Source: Maniola hyperantus (taxonomy: Eukaryota; Arthropoda; Insecta; Lepidoptera; Nymphalidae). Taken from it: DNA of 64,000 nucleotides. The translations under genes and the position numbers were made by a program. The notes under the pieces are model-generated. The model worked only from the letters and a program-made list of their open reading frames with translations, made no database searches and was not told the DNA's origin. Positions 34,701-41,651 of the stretch are shown piece by piece (position 1 is the stretch's first letter; each line of letters begins with the position of its first letter). The DNA lies in assembly GCF_902806685.2 (NCBI RefSeq), contig NC_048557.2:3588654-3652653 (forward strand). Direction: 5' to 3'.

Positions 34701-35975
34701 TACACAAAAATAACTGGGTCACACAGGTTGGTAACATTTTTATTTATTCTATTATAGAGTTTTTTGTTTCATAGTATATGTCTTATCTTGATAATTTGAT
34801 GATACAACATTAGAGTATTTTGTAAAAGGTATTTAGATACGTAGCCTAACCACTTTGTTTAATATGATACCTACGTACTCATACGAAATTTTTGTCATCG
34901 TGTCAGTCTGTGGCATCGTAGCTTCCAAACGGATGAAACTATTGTTTTTACCTGAAACCAACTACCTATGTATAGTTGGTTTTGTATTTAGAATGACATT
35001 TCGGCTTTGTACAGCGTTGTCCCTGTCACTCATACCTATATGACGTTTTATCGGTCTCAACGACAGAGACAATGCTCTACAAATCTGCTATCATCTTCTA
35101 AAGGTCGATATACATTGATTTTCTGCCGCGTACAGTACTAACAGACTGATTAATATAATGTTTTATAGCTGTAGGTTAAAGTAGAACGTCGAGAAGAAAA
35201 GTTGAGTTTGAATTAACATTCGATTGATACAGGTCATCAGGAATACTCCGCGCGTACCCTCGGCGCGACATGGGGCATCATCAGTGCCGTCATGCTGCCC
35301 ATCGTGGTGGTGCTCATCTGCATCGGATACCGCATCCTGAAGAAAAGGAAGGACGACGACCGGGATGAGAGCGACTTTATACCGATCAAGTAAGTGCAAC
35401 CTTGGTTTTACAGGCAATTTTTGTTTGGACTGGGGAAAGCTTCGGCGGTGGCTATGGCCATTAGCCACCAGTAGGTACGGCACCGCAAAATGGTACATGG
35501 TTACAGTTATGTACATCGGCCTTTAGAATGACATTTCGGCTTTGTAGAGCGTTGTCTTTGTCACTCATATCAAAAATTTATGAAAGGGCATTTTTTTCAC
35601 AGAACACGAACCTTCGACCCGGATGAACAGTTGAAACTAAACTCCGATGACGAATCAATCCCTTACAAGAAAGACCCTACGGAGGACAGTCCGCAACCGA
35701 CGTCACCGCTCAAAGTTGACAACGAAGCTACATATCCCTACACTGAGGAGTACCAGCAGTCCCAAGACCAGTATCAACCATCAACTGATACGTTCGGGCA
35801 ACCATACCAACCGCAAACCACTGAAACTTTCGCGCAACCATACCAACCACAAACCACTGAAACATTTGGACAACCACAACCGTATGCTAGTACGAGTACG
35901 TCACCAGCACCACAGTATCAACCGCAACAACCACAGACCAGCAAACCATGGGTGGGTGAAACCGAAATTAACTAG
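13788..35975 (+). CDS. mesh: Mesh, smooth septate junction protein; 19 shared exons, two alternative ends
   Basis: Coding exons: 13788-14151, 19425-19663, 20345-20551, 21109-21267, 21911-22048, 22562-22730, 23407-23664, 23978-24317, 24559-24840, 25069-25201, 25475-25569, 25958-26076, 26623-26774, 27467-27575, 27951-28087, 28736-28865, 29182-29444, 31555-31659 and 32200-32308. They are followed either by 32706-33679 (1493 residues in all) or by 35233-35389 plus 35603-35975 (1345 residues). Every join keeps frame. The ATG at 13788 is preferred because it starts a signal peptide (about residues 1-21). Domain order: NIDO, Ig-like/IPT-like segment (about 426-512), AMOP (about 625-763), vWD (about 795-1010), sushi (about 1110-1170), membrane segment (about 1180-1204), cytoplasmic tail. 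This is the architecture of insect Mesh, which organises smooth septate junctions in midgut epithelium with Ssk and Tsp2A. Introns are full of transposable-element fragments. One intron uses a GC donor (25202). Confidence 0.9.
14281..14702 (+). repeat. Family A repeat, complete (mesh intron 1)
   Basis: Starts aaaaaccggccaagtgcgag and ends in a hairpin, gggttccgt...acggaaccc. About 420 bp. It serves as a reference copy for this family. Confidence 0.85.
14756..14906. mobile_element. GC-rich foldback element (mesh intron 1)
   Basis: The ends are inverted repeats: gcgacagatcgaaatggcaa at the left and ccatctcgacctgtcgcgta at the right. The GC-rich centre contains cactaacccggtgcggg. Other copies are at 31349, 52299, 56223 and 57785. 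Confidence 0.85.
15360..15575. repeat. Family C repeat (mesh intron 1)
   Basis: Starts acccttattataaatgcgaa, contains gacgtaggctactttttatc, and ends aagtcgcaggcatcagctag. Confidence 0.75.
15942..16101. mobile_element. TIR element family J (mesh intron 1)
   Basis: Terminal inverted repeats are aagtcccggaaattgtaaat and taatttacgggactt. The interior (gtggccgccattttagtgac, gttccagcgcaatagt) recurs inverted at 46675-46800. Confidence 0.8.
16214..16850 (-). repeat. Family A repeat carrying a family-P insertion (mesh intron 1)
   Basis: A reverse family-A copy runs from tttttagggttctgtgcctc to actcgcacttggccggtttt. It is split at about 16612-16780 by family P (tttttattcaagtaaactt, gttcggaatgccgttcctac), which is also found at 62521-62700. 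Confidence 0.8.
17252..17302. repeat. Short tandem repeat, about 21-bp unit
   Basis: The unit aaaaatgcttgaaatatgcac is repeated about two and a half times inside mesh intron 1. Confidence 0.7.
17530..17870. other. GC-rich segment of unknown origin (mesh intron 1)
   Basis: This block is sharply more GC-rich than its surroundings and contains gctcgatctcaccgagcggc and gggacccaccagggtccacg (an inverted repeat). No protein resemblance was recognised in any frame. A transposable-element fragment is the likeliest explanation. Confidence 0.35.
18466..18486. repeat. (TTTC)n microsatellite
   Basis: A run of ctttctttctttctttctt-type units near 18442-18465 inside mesh intron 1. Confidence 0.5.
18592..18762 (+). 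mobile_element. Non-LTR retrotransposon 3' end
   Basis: The plus strand reads KRSVGRPPARWTDD and later GKAYVQQWTSTG before a stop and an (atg)n tail. This is the reverse-transcriptase-ORF C-terminus and tail seen in many lepidopteran LINEs. Related pieces lie at 26216-26455, 29790-30055 and 59390-59950. Confidence 0.8.
18941..19105 (+). mobile_element. tRNA-derived SINE family F
   Basis: It has a tRNA-like head: agagcctcaatag, box-B-like ggttcaaaccc at 18995-19005. The body is ttgtcgtacctactcctagc and gcttagttggagaggaaagg. Reverse copies are at 1650 and 60270. Confidence 0.85.
19106..19200 (+). mobile_element. LINE 3'-end fragment
   Basis: The plus strand reads ILGTMPRCGGLDEVLDLI then stop, followed by an AT-rich 3' end. 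It matches the minus-strand piece at 27240-27375. Confidence 0.65.
19425..22730 (+). CDS. mesh: mesh exons 2-6: N-terminal segment and NIDO domain
   Basis: Exons 19425-19663, 20345-20551, 21109-21267, 21911-22048 and 22562-22730 cover residues 122-426. The NIDO hallmark is in exons 3-6, with NSFQMVLATDEVFTY, AIFNYLEINW and IGFNAGNATRSYEY. NIDO domains occur in nidogen-like extracellular proteins. Phases are 0 between exons 2 and 6 and 1 after exon 6. Confidence 0.88.
19785..20105 (-). mobile_element. tRNA-derived SINE family D (mesh intron 2)
   Basis: A complete reverse copy: (cat)n tail at about 19785-19803, body ggcatgcaggtttcctcacg, tRNA-like head ending ccactaggctatcatagc. Confidence 0.88.
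20775..21000. repeat. Family H repeat (mesh intron 3)
   Basis: Starts ctagcttatccccgcgactt, with tcaaaaatcctttcttggcg and cagtcagtcagtcagtcagc. Other copies are at 43610, 44290 and 58888. Confidence 0.7.
22390..22520 (+). mobile_element. LINE fragment (mesh intron 5)
   Basis: Contains ctcatctggtgacagaaggg and ctggctcatttttagcgcaa, shared with the LINE 3' end at 27052-27185. Only the SSGDRRAGSF region of its ORF can be recognised. Confidence 0.6.
23407..24317 (+). CDS. mesh: mesh exons 7-8: Ig-like/IPT-like and linker region
   Basis: Exon 7 (23407-23664) encodes GTIVNITGPCFKPTDRISC, which has the look of an IPT/TIG or Ig-like fold with a cysteine pair. Exon 8 (23978-24317) encodes a region rich in aromatic residues (TWDRFNLTTNLNVQLQ) that precedes AMOP in Mesh proteins. 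Confidence 0.85.
24559..25201 (+). CDS. mesh: mesh exons 9-10: AMOP domain
   Basis: Exons 24559-24840 and 25069-25201 encode a cysteine-rich domain with MCNNWLRNDRFL, VWVCPCTLEHALLDKGRF and GQQCCYDKNGFL, the AMOP signature. Exon 10 ends aacaag and is followed by gcaagt, a GC-AG intron; the GT-based alternatives nearby break the frame to exon 11. Confidence 0.88.
25660..25900. repeat. Interspersed repeat family R, copy 2 (mesh intron 11)
   Basis: Shares gctggaag.gcattcc and the cgtacga-gattgga-tcgac run with 12625-12800. Confidence 0.5.
25958..28865 (+). CDS. mesh: mesh exons 12-16: von Willebrand factor D domain
   Basis: Exons 25958-26076, 26623-26774, 27467-27575, 27951-28087 and 28736-28865. 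The domain opens with GIFGDPHFVTFDG and LQYTFNGKGEYVLV, the classical vWD start, and closes with TRGLFGNWSLDVNDDF, the usual GLxGNxN-type turn. Exon 11 before it (25475-25569) carries QCCMWQEEQAVGCETF. Confidence 0.9.
26200..26585 (-). mobile_element. LINE reverse-transcriptase C-terminus with 42-bp internal duplication
   Basis: The minus strand reads RISQLKWQWAGHISRWGRR and VGRSPTRFTDDLKKVAGSGW, a LINE ORF2 end. A 42-bp unit is duplicated exactly in tandem (26312-26353 and 26354-26395), repeating RWGRRVLEWRLRIS in frame. At 26533-26583 a plus-strand LINE tail (ggaaaggcctatgtccagca) abuts it in the opposite orientation. It lies in mesh intron 12. Confidence 0.8.
27052..27375. mobile_element. 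Two LINE 3' ends joined tail to tail
   Basis: Plus strand 27052-27188 reads SSGDRRAGSFFAQRMSLAV, QRGNAASILGTIPRG, then stop. Minus strand 27375-27240 reads GNAASILGTMPRCGGAGG, LDEVLDLI, then stop. Their AT-rich tails meet at about 27200-27250. Located in mesh intron 13. Confidence 0.75.
28348..28523. mobile_element. Foldback MITE family G, complete (mesh intron 15)
   Basis: Near-perfect inverted halves: acagtacgcggccgaaagta at the left and tactttcggccgcgtagtgt at the right. Confidence 0.88.
28966..29130 (+). repeat. SINE family E 3' part plus family-B tail (mesh intron 16)
   Basis: Contains ccataccccttcaggttagc and aacttgtatctgaataaaaa, followed by tacagtcgaattgagaacct and ttttgaagtctgttaaaaaa. 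Confidence 0.75.
29182..29444 (+). CDS. mesh: mesh exon 17: linker between vWD and sushi
   Basis: Encodes QQGVGVAMFFREYGRTAAYF and ICQESYQCRYDYGMTLNRE. A pyrimidine-rich tract and cag precede it at 29179-29181 and a gtaagc donor follows. The exon shifts from phase 1 to phase 0. Confidence 0.88.
29484..29781 (+). mobile_element. tRNA-derived SINE family D, complete (mesh intron 17)
   Basis: Clear Pol III-type internal boxes: box A tagtctagtgg near 29491 and box B gggttcgatccc near 29534. Body through acctgcatgcctgagagttc, tail with gatgataatgatag. Confidence 0.88.
29786..30056 (+). mobile_element. LINE ORF2 C-terminus and tail, degenerate (mesh intron 17)
   Basis: The plus strand reads IAQRVAKLKLQWAGHIARKS and WRPHTRKRSVA, then stops interrupt it. 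It ends tgatgatgatgatatt. Confidence 0.75.
30658..30892. repeat. Family C repeat (mesh intron 17)
   Basis: Starts actagctgatgcccgcgact, contains ccgggataaaaagtagccta, and ends cacactttcgcatttataat. Confidence 0.8.
31349..31500. mobile_element. GC-rich foldback element (mesh intron 17)
   Basis: Ends are agtccgcgacaggttgagat and ccatctcgacttgtcgcgta. The centre contains cgcaccgggttagcgcgggg. Confidence 0.85.
31555..32308 (+). CDS. mesh: mesh exons 18-19: sushi (CCP) domain
   Basis: Exons 31555-31659 and 32200-32308 encode VVSCGILETPRFG and then VNFECNQNFILIGDKRRICE and ENGRWNLPDYGYTEC, the cysteine and tryptophan pattern of a sushi domain. Exon 19 ends in phase 1, which fits both downstream terminal exons. 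Confidence 0.9.
31715..32130 (+). repeat. SINE family D, interrupted copy (mesh intron 18)
   Basis: Body aaacatcgtgaagaaacctg to cttattctgagagg (to about 31849), tail gggttgatcatgatgttgat (about 32098-32125). The intervening roughly 245 bp is unrelated, more GC-rich sequence, apparently inserted or captured. Confidence 0.6.
32706..33679 (+). CDS. mesh: mesh terminal exon, isoform A: membrane segment and long tail ending STMV
   Basis: It follows an aacag acceptor and starts RNQEYSQRALFLTWGII. A strongly hydrophobic segment follows (residues about 1180-1204), then a basic stop-transfer (CWHKPRSEGK) and a roughly 290-residue tail rich in Ser, Pro and Tyr, with YSPxYSxIYSPPVSP repeats suited to phosphorylation. 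The last four residues, STMV, match the class I PDZ-ligand pattern S/T-x-hydrophobic. Isoform B has its own equivalent exon 2.5 kb downstream. Confidence 0.85.
33766..34217 (-). repeat. Family A repeat, complete
   Basis: Runs from tttttagggttccgtatctc to actcgcacttggccggtttt. It lies between the two alternative mesh 3' ends. Confidence 0.85.
34218..34984. other. Between alternative mesh 3' exons, no exon seen
   Basis: It probably includes the isoform A 3' UTR. AATAAA occurs at about 34594, but so far from the stop that its use is uncertain. Confidence 0.35.
34985..35137. mobile_element. Foldback MITE family G, left-truncated
   Basis: Contains agaatgacatttcggctttg, the inverted cgacagagacaatgctctac, and the terminus ttctgccgcgtacagta. 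Confidence 0.8.
35233..35975 (+). CDS. mesh: mesh terminal exons, isoform B: alternative membrane segment and Q/P-rich tail
   Basis: Exon 35233-35389 starts RHQEYSARTLGATWGII, clearly homologous to the start of the isoform A exon, and encodes a membrane segment followed by RILKKRKDDD. Exon 35603-35975 encodes an acidic and then Q/P/T-rich tail with PYQPQTTETF repeats (36-bp units around 35800-35880) and ends GETEIN. Both acceptors accept the phase-1 end of exon 19, so the two ends are alternatives, presumably produced by alternative splicing and polyadenylation. No PDZ ligand is present in this form. Confidence 0.85.
35508..35571. mobile_element. Foldback MITE family G, half element
   Basis: Contains tacatcggcctttagaatga and tttgtagagcgttgtctttg only; the second arm is missing. 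It lies in the short intron between the two isoform B terminal exons. Confidence 0.7.
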
Positions 35976-36015
35976 GACTGTCTTGGCCCAAGCTTTAGGG
36001 TCTTGCTTTTGATTA

Positions 36016-36600
36016 TAAGCTTACATTACAACCACAAACCACTGAACCGTTCGGGCAGCCAGCGTAGGTACCAACCGCAAACCATAGAAACGTACGCGCA
36101 ACGATACCAACCACAAACCACTGAAACGTTCAGGCAACCGTAGTAACCACAAAACACTGAAACGTTTGCAGAACCACAACATGCTAGAAGGAGTAGGTGC
36201 ATTACCAGCGCCTCAGTATCAATAGCAACAATCAAAGATTAGCAAACCGTGGGTGGGTGAAACCGAAATTTACAACAAGCTTTATGATCATACTTTTGAT
36301 TAAAAGTTTATAATACAACGAACCGCAAAACACTGAAACGTTGGGGCAACTGTACCAACCGCAAACCACTGAAACATTCGCGCAAGCATGCCAACCGCAA
36401 ACCAATGAAACGTTCGCACAACCACGAAACGTATATTTAGTTAAACGAGTAGGTACCTACGTCACCAGCGTCGCAGTATCAGCACGAACATGAATATGCG
36501 CGAATGAAATTGAAATGAATTAGAACCTATCTTGGTCCATACTACAAGGTCTTGTTGCTCTTGAATACAAGATTAAATTGTCACATATTCACTTGCAACT
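36016..36600 (+). repeat. Two decayed tandem copies of the mesh isoform B tail exon end
   Basis: Downstream of the stop, blocks such as accaaccgcaaaccactgaa and agcaaaccgtgggtgggtga recur twice (about 36029-36313 and 36320-36600). Each is followed by a tacttttgatt- or cttgttgctcttga-like end corresponding to 35990-36015. Stops and indels break the frame in both. They may now form 3' UTR. Confidence 0.75.
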
Positions 36601-37199
36601 TGCTTGCAACATTATTAGTAGGTAGGTACCTAAGTACAAAAAAACATTCCGACGAATTGAGAACCTCCTCCTATTTTCAAGTCGGTTCAAAAAGATGGAT
36701 GGTTATTTTAGATTTTTTACACATTCCACTGTTTATTACCACCTAAATTATTCTATAAGTTTGGTTTTTTTTCTATTATTTTCTATAATTTAAGAAACGA
36801 AAGGACGACTAGGGGTTATAAATGATTTGGTATTTTCTGTGGGAATATGAAATTATTAGGCTTACAAAGTTACAACATAAGACTCATCAGCTAGAGTAGG
36901 TAGCTAGGTACCTAGTGTTTTCCCTAGAGGCATATCGATTGCAGTTTTAGTTTGTAAATTATTAATATATTTTTGTATACGTGCACCACCTTAAAATAAG
37001 TTTTTTCTTACTCTTCTCCTTTTGTTTAAAATTCTTTTACAAAAAAACATTATCTACCTACCCCACCAATAGAGTTATGATACTTTTGAATTTTTGTAAG
37101 ACTGCAAAGAACACCATAGTTGGTAAACTATATTCTTATAGTAAACCAAGGAGAACTTACCTAACTTAGGTAATGAATAAGTAGCATGATAAAAGCTTT
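36601..37199. other. Intergenic, no gene seen
   Basis: A family-B tail fragment (gaattgagaacctcctccta at about 36652-36690) is the only recognisable item. Confidence 0.4.
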
Positions 37200-37383
37200 A
37201 CAGTAGCCAGCAGGAAATATTGTACATCGACCTTTAGAACAAGATTTCGTCTTCGTAGGGCGTTGTCTCTGTCATTCAAACCTATGTGACGTTTTGTCGG
37301 TCTCAACGACAGAGACAACGCTCTACGAAACCGCTATCTCTTTATAAAGGTTGATGTACCTACAATATTTGCTGCCGGCACGT
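37200..37383. mobile_element. Foldback MITE family G
   Basis: Inverted halves around cgttttgtcggtctcaacga: agggcgttgtctctgtcatt at the left, gacagagacaacgctctacg at the right. Confidence 0.82.
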
Positions 37384-37859
37384 TCTAGTACTATTATAAT
37401 ATTATATTCTGTGCTGCCGGCTACTGTACAAGTAGGTAGGGAAAGCAGGTAGGATTCGTACACTTTTTACTCTAGGTCATGTAAAAACAAAACTAATAAA
37501 TATTTCAAAATAATTTCAACGCTGCTGGATTACCTAGTTATCTGGCTTTAATTATAATGTAGTTCAGTGTTGATGCAAAGTAAGATGACAAAGCTATGAT
37601 GAATTTCCCAAAAAATGGAAATCGTACGAAAGCACCCCACACGCGAGGTAGCTTCGTACATCGAGTAGGGTACATTCGTACATAGTGGGGAGCCTTCGTA
37701 CACAGGGATTAAAAAGGCTATTTTATATGAAATTAAACATTTATTGATATCAAAATTAACGCAGAATCAACCTTAAGCATAGTAATAATTAACAATATGG
37801 TGTTTACAAACAATTTGTTACAATTTAAGTCATTCATTAATCAACATTCTAATTTACCG

Positions 37860-38027
37860 TTATAGTGACTCGCGTTTCATCTCTTTAGCCTTCTGTTTTC
37901 TCTCTTGTTCTTCTTTTTTCATCTTTTTTGCTCTTTTCTTTTCTATCAGTCTATGTTTTTCGGGATTATATGTTATATCCTTAATTTTTCTAATACTTTT
38001 CCTTACTTTGTGTCTTTTTAGGTGCAT
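37860..38027 (-). CDS. Short lysine/arginine-rich reading frame inside the TIR transposon
   Basis: ATG at 38027, stop at 37860-37862, 55 residues. It begins MHLKRHKVRKSIRK and contains KKRAKKMKKEEQERKQKAKE, a strongly basic coiled stretch like the C-termini of some transposases. It may be the end of a decayed transposase gene rather than a whole protein. Confidence 0.35.
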   Translation of the reverse strand: MHLKRHKVRKSIRKIKDITYNPEKHRLIEKKRAKKMKKEEQERKQKAKEMKRESL

Positions 38028-38175
38028 TCTCATTCACTTTAGGCTAAGGTAAAAGGTTGCATAATTTCTAGCGTCATCATCCCACAGTTGATGTAGATGG
38101 TGATGGAGGTGGCAATCTTGATGATAGATCTTGTTGAGTAAGAGTTATTTCTTTGGGAGTTGAATTGGGATAGCG

Positions 38176-38502
38176 CCTATGTCAAAAATAAACGATTTCT
38201 TAGTAATTATTATTAAACAGAGGGTCTTCCAAATTTCGTGAAATCCACGTCCATTGTAAGTTTTAACCATTCTAAACTGATTCTAAAGTTGTCGATTTAA
38301 ATATAAAGAGTACGTCAAATTCTAAATAATATCTGTCCCGGCTGTACTCACGTGTGTGTACTCACGTGTGTAGTAGTTTAAATGCTAAAGTACGTCAAAT
38401 GTTTATGACGTCATATCTATGTATATCTTTTATACAAGCTGGCATAAGTACTATGCCAGCGTTTTGACGTTTGATAAGAAGTTGCTAATTTGACTTATAG
38501 CG
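38176..38502 (-). mobile_element. MITE nested in the TIR transposon
   Basis: It aligns in reverse with the element at 52429-52676 over cagagggtcttccaaa, gaaatccacgtcc, gtacgtcaaat, gacgtca and cgttttgacgtttgataa. It carries an extra roughly 55-bp segment with acgtgtgtgtactcacgtgt. Confidence 0.7.
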
Positions 38503-39509
38503 CAGCTCACGACAGGCATGAAACTTCGAAGAAAGAAAACATCGAGGTTTCACCCACACTGGCAGGCGTCAAATGTCGCCTATATTTGACGCTCGGTAGG
38601 CTATGAAACTACTAGGTTTGATTTAACGACACCCCCTAGCCTAATATTTAGCAGATGTCAATTTCAGGATCAAACCGAGAGTTTATTCACTCTAGTTCTA
38701 CTCTGCTAGTCTAGGCACCACCACTATTTGTTGCATGTTACATCTGGGAGTGGTTTAGAATTGGAATCCCATAACCCAGTTAGTGCAAAAACGATCTGAA
38801 CTCACGCGGGGTGCATTCGTAAAGTACGAATCCACCCCACTCCTAACTGCACGAAGGTACCCCAACCAAAAAAATCAAACAATAAATTTAAAATAAAAAT
38901 AACGGTGAGGGTTATCCCAAAATAAATGTTTACACATGAATCTAAGGCACTTATCCAAAGACTATTATATGTTACTTTAACAAATTGAGCCAAGCTTATT
39001 ACGAATTAATGTCGTCAAAGATGAGTCGAAAAATTATTTTCGCGGTGTGAAAACACGTTTTAAATTATTCTAAAAAAACTGACTGTTGTACAGCCACTGC
39101 ACTTAGCTGTGAGCCTATGAATATGAGCGGGCCTCACATATACAAAAACACAAACGCGTCACCACTCACCATGTAGCATAGTGTAGATATGACTGTTGTA
39201 CGAATGCTCCCTCTGTACGAATCCTACCTGCTTTCCCCTATATACTTAGGTAGGTACCTAGGTTGTAGCTAAAAATCCATTTAAAACATTAAAAATAATA
39301 ATTACCTACATATATTATTATTAAATTAATATTTACTTAGGTAGGTTTAGTTTATTTTTCTACAGTAATTTAAGTAATATGTCATGTGGTATGCCGTTAA
39401 ACGTACACATTATTTGTAAAATTTAATAACCAACTGAATGTTTTGCTTTTGTAAAATATAAAAATGTTACTGGAACATGGTGTTTTATTTCGAATCAAAA
39501 TCCATCAAC

Positions 39510-39862
39510 AACGTCAACAAGTTTCCGCTCAACTCATAGCTCAACTACATACAACCTACAAGTTTCGGCAACTAATTTCAACAACAAGTTTTATGCTACA
39601 AGTTTTGGCAACAAGTTTAGTTTCGTTAACAAGTTTCGCTAACAAGTTTCCGCTAGGTACAAGTTTCTGCAACAAGTTTTGGTATCAAGATTCGGCAACA
39701 AGTTTTGTCAACAAGATCCAGCAACAAGTTTCGTCAACAAGTATCCGCAACAAGCTTCACCAACAAGTTTCAACAACAAGTTTCTGCAACAGGATTCAAC
39801 AACAATTTTCAGCAACAAGTTTTGTCAACTGGTTTCGACAACAAGTTTCCTCAACAGGTTTA
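39510..39862 (+). repeat. 13-bp minisatellite, consensus CAACAAGTTTCNN
   Basis: At least a dozen consecutive 13-bp units (for example caacaagttttgt, caacaagatccag, caacaagtttcgt) occur in 39708-39858, with looser units upstream. Because 13 is not a multiple of three and the unit lacks stops, all three forward frames stay open through the array. Confidence 0.9.
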
Positions 39863-39890
39863 TATTCATGCTTTATTTATATTATTAGGG

Positions 39891-40022
39891 CGGTTCCAGA
39901 CTAGCGTATTTTTTTGTGCGTATACGGTCGTTTCAGCATACGCGCTTACACGCGCGCTACATACGCGCTTCAAAAAACGAGCTTATACGCGCGTATAAAA
40001 CGATAGTCTGGAACCGCCCTTA
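39891..40022. mobile_element. Short TIR element (MITE)
   Basis: Left end agggcggttccagact, right end agtctggaaccgccct, flanked by tta on both sides. The centre is rich in tacgcgc alternations. Confidence 0.85.
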
Positions 40023-40612
40023 GACCTTGCAGTTTTAACCGATTTTCCTTTATGCCGATTTTTTTTAGTCTGGATTTTCCGTCAGTTTGACATTGTCACT
40101 TGTCAGTGAACTAATGTCATTTGATGTTGACATATTGTCAAACAGGCCCTGTCAACTGAGGGCCATAAAAGATGCATCAGTCCATTTCTTTCGCACTTTC
40201 TATTCCTCTTTCGAAATCCACAGGACTATCTCGCTCCACTCACACAGTATTAAAGGCACATGTACATACAGCACACTATGATATTTTTTGCTCAAATCTT
40301 ATTGGTCGGTGATTAGATCCAATCGGCTTTCATTACATAGAATTTCGAAATAAAAACATGTGTCGGTTTTGAGAGATTTTATAACCTAACCTAAAAAACT
40401 CAATTTTTCTCCTTAATCCATTGCGAGAGTTTAAACCTTGAAGTGTGCTGCAGTTATAACAGGATATTCGTTTTATATTTCTATTTTCAGTTTTTTATGT
40501 TTTTGTTTTAATTGAGAGATATAGTGGATGTGCTCTTTAAACTTGCCTGCCTAATTTAGGCTTAGTAATAATTGTTAGTGTTTCTAAATACCTAGTATCC
40601 TTTTTATCTGAT
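40023..40612 (+). promoter_or_regulatory. Possible upstream region of the P-element/THAP relic
   Basis: Clustered TGTCA/TGACA words at 40085-40155 and a taacctaacctaaa motif at about 40382-40395, which are common near insect promoters. No TATA box is evident. This is only suggestive. Confidence 0.3.
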
Positions 40613-41432
40613 ATGAGGCAGTGTAGTGTACCTAAGTGTAAAAGCACCCTACATTTACGTACGCCGTACTTTTTACCGACACTACTAGATGGAAAGCATG
40701 GTTGATTAACTGTACATATTTGCGTAAGTACTCCCTTAGGCAATTAAAAAATGTCAGGATTTGCGAATCCCATTTCTTACCTCGGTATATCGTAAATAAT
40801 AGATTGACAAAAGATTCAATTCCCACGCTGAATTTGCATATTACACAGTCTTCTAAAAACCCTGGTATAGTACATTTTAAAATTGACAAATTTCTAGAGA
40901 TATCCCCTTTACAGACTGGTAAACCCCTCGATGTTAACATAGTCGATATCCCATCGACTTCACAAACAGACAAACAAAGTAGGAATGAGCAAGCTTCTGT
41001 TATTTCAAGTCCTATAGATTTAGTTGCCCTTGCCAATTATCCCGATTCCTGACAAACAGAAGTCACCAGATTTAATTCAGCACTTCATTTTAGAGCCAAC
41101 AACTTCTATTACTCATTACTCTTAACCACTGAGTCATAAATATATCATATATATGATGTCCCACATTTACTCAAATGTTTCCACAATAATTTTCAGAAGA
41201 AGGACTTGCTCATCGGGAGTCAGCGTGCTCAGTGGGACTACATCGAGAAGCTGTTTGCTGTTGATGGTGTGGCAGGTGTTGGATGGTCTACCAAATTAAC
41301 AGACAAGCATGTGAAACCAAATTGATATGACAAGTTGAAGGCAAGTAACTGAACATTTGTTTTGTAACACTAGCTTTGTGATAATGTCCTTGCCATGGAA
41401 AAAATCCAATAAAACTATGGTGCGCCTTAGAT

Positions 41433-41637
41433 GGTAGACCTTAGTTATTGGTACTAAAACTTCTTGTTTTCGTGGTGTCTATGTTATCACGTTTTTGAAA
41501 GCACTGTCTCTGAAACTATGGGTTGTAGACCCTGTTGTTGGTCAATTTTAAGTTTCAGCTTACAAAAATCTCATCACGTGATCACATAGACACCATAAAA
41601 ACAAGAAGTACCAATAACCAGGGTCGGCGCCCAATAG
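41433..41637. mobile_element. Foldback MITE inside the relic
   Basis: Left half: tattggtactaaaacttctt and gtgtctatgttatcacgt. Right half, inverted: cacgtgatcacatagacacc and aagaagtaccaataacc. Confidence 0.8.
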
Positions 41638-41651
41638 TGTCGAAGATAATT

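Larger units (their letters stand above)
37439..39238. mobile_element. 1.8-kb DNA transposon with terminal inverted repeats
   Basis: Left end 37439-37462 (gggaaagcaggtaggattcg then taca) is inverted at 39214-39237 (tgtacgaatcctacctgctt then tccc). Subterminal motifs with tcgtac recur near both ends (cttcgtacatcgagtagg, agccttcgtacacaggg, gtacgaatgctccctctgta). It is internally degenerate and contains a short basic reading frame and a nested MITE. The superfamily is not recognised. Confidence 0.75.

Noticed and set aside
35163..35516. 117-codon minus-strand frame
   Set aside because: It is antisense to the mesh isoform B membrane exon, with no independent support.
39510..39862. CRISPR-like array
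   Set aside because: Units are 13 bp and contiguous with no spacers, and the genome is eukaryotic.
39464..39998. Three overlapping Gln/Asn-rich reading frames
   Set aside because: They are produced by the 13-bp minisatellite and are not separate genes.
40382..40395. Interstitial insect telomere repeat (TTAGG)n
   Set aside because: Only two units (cctaacctaa) are present, too few to call.
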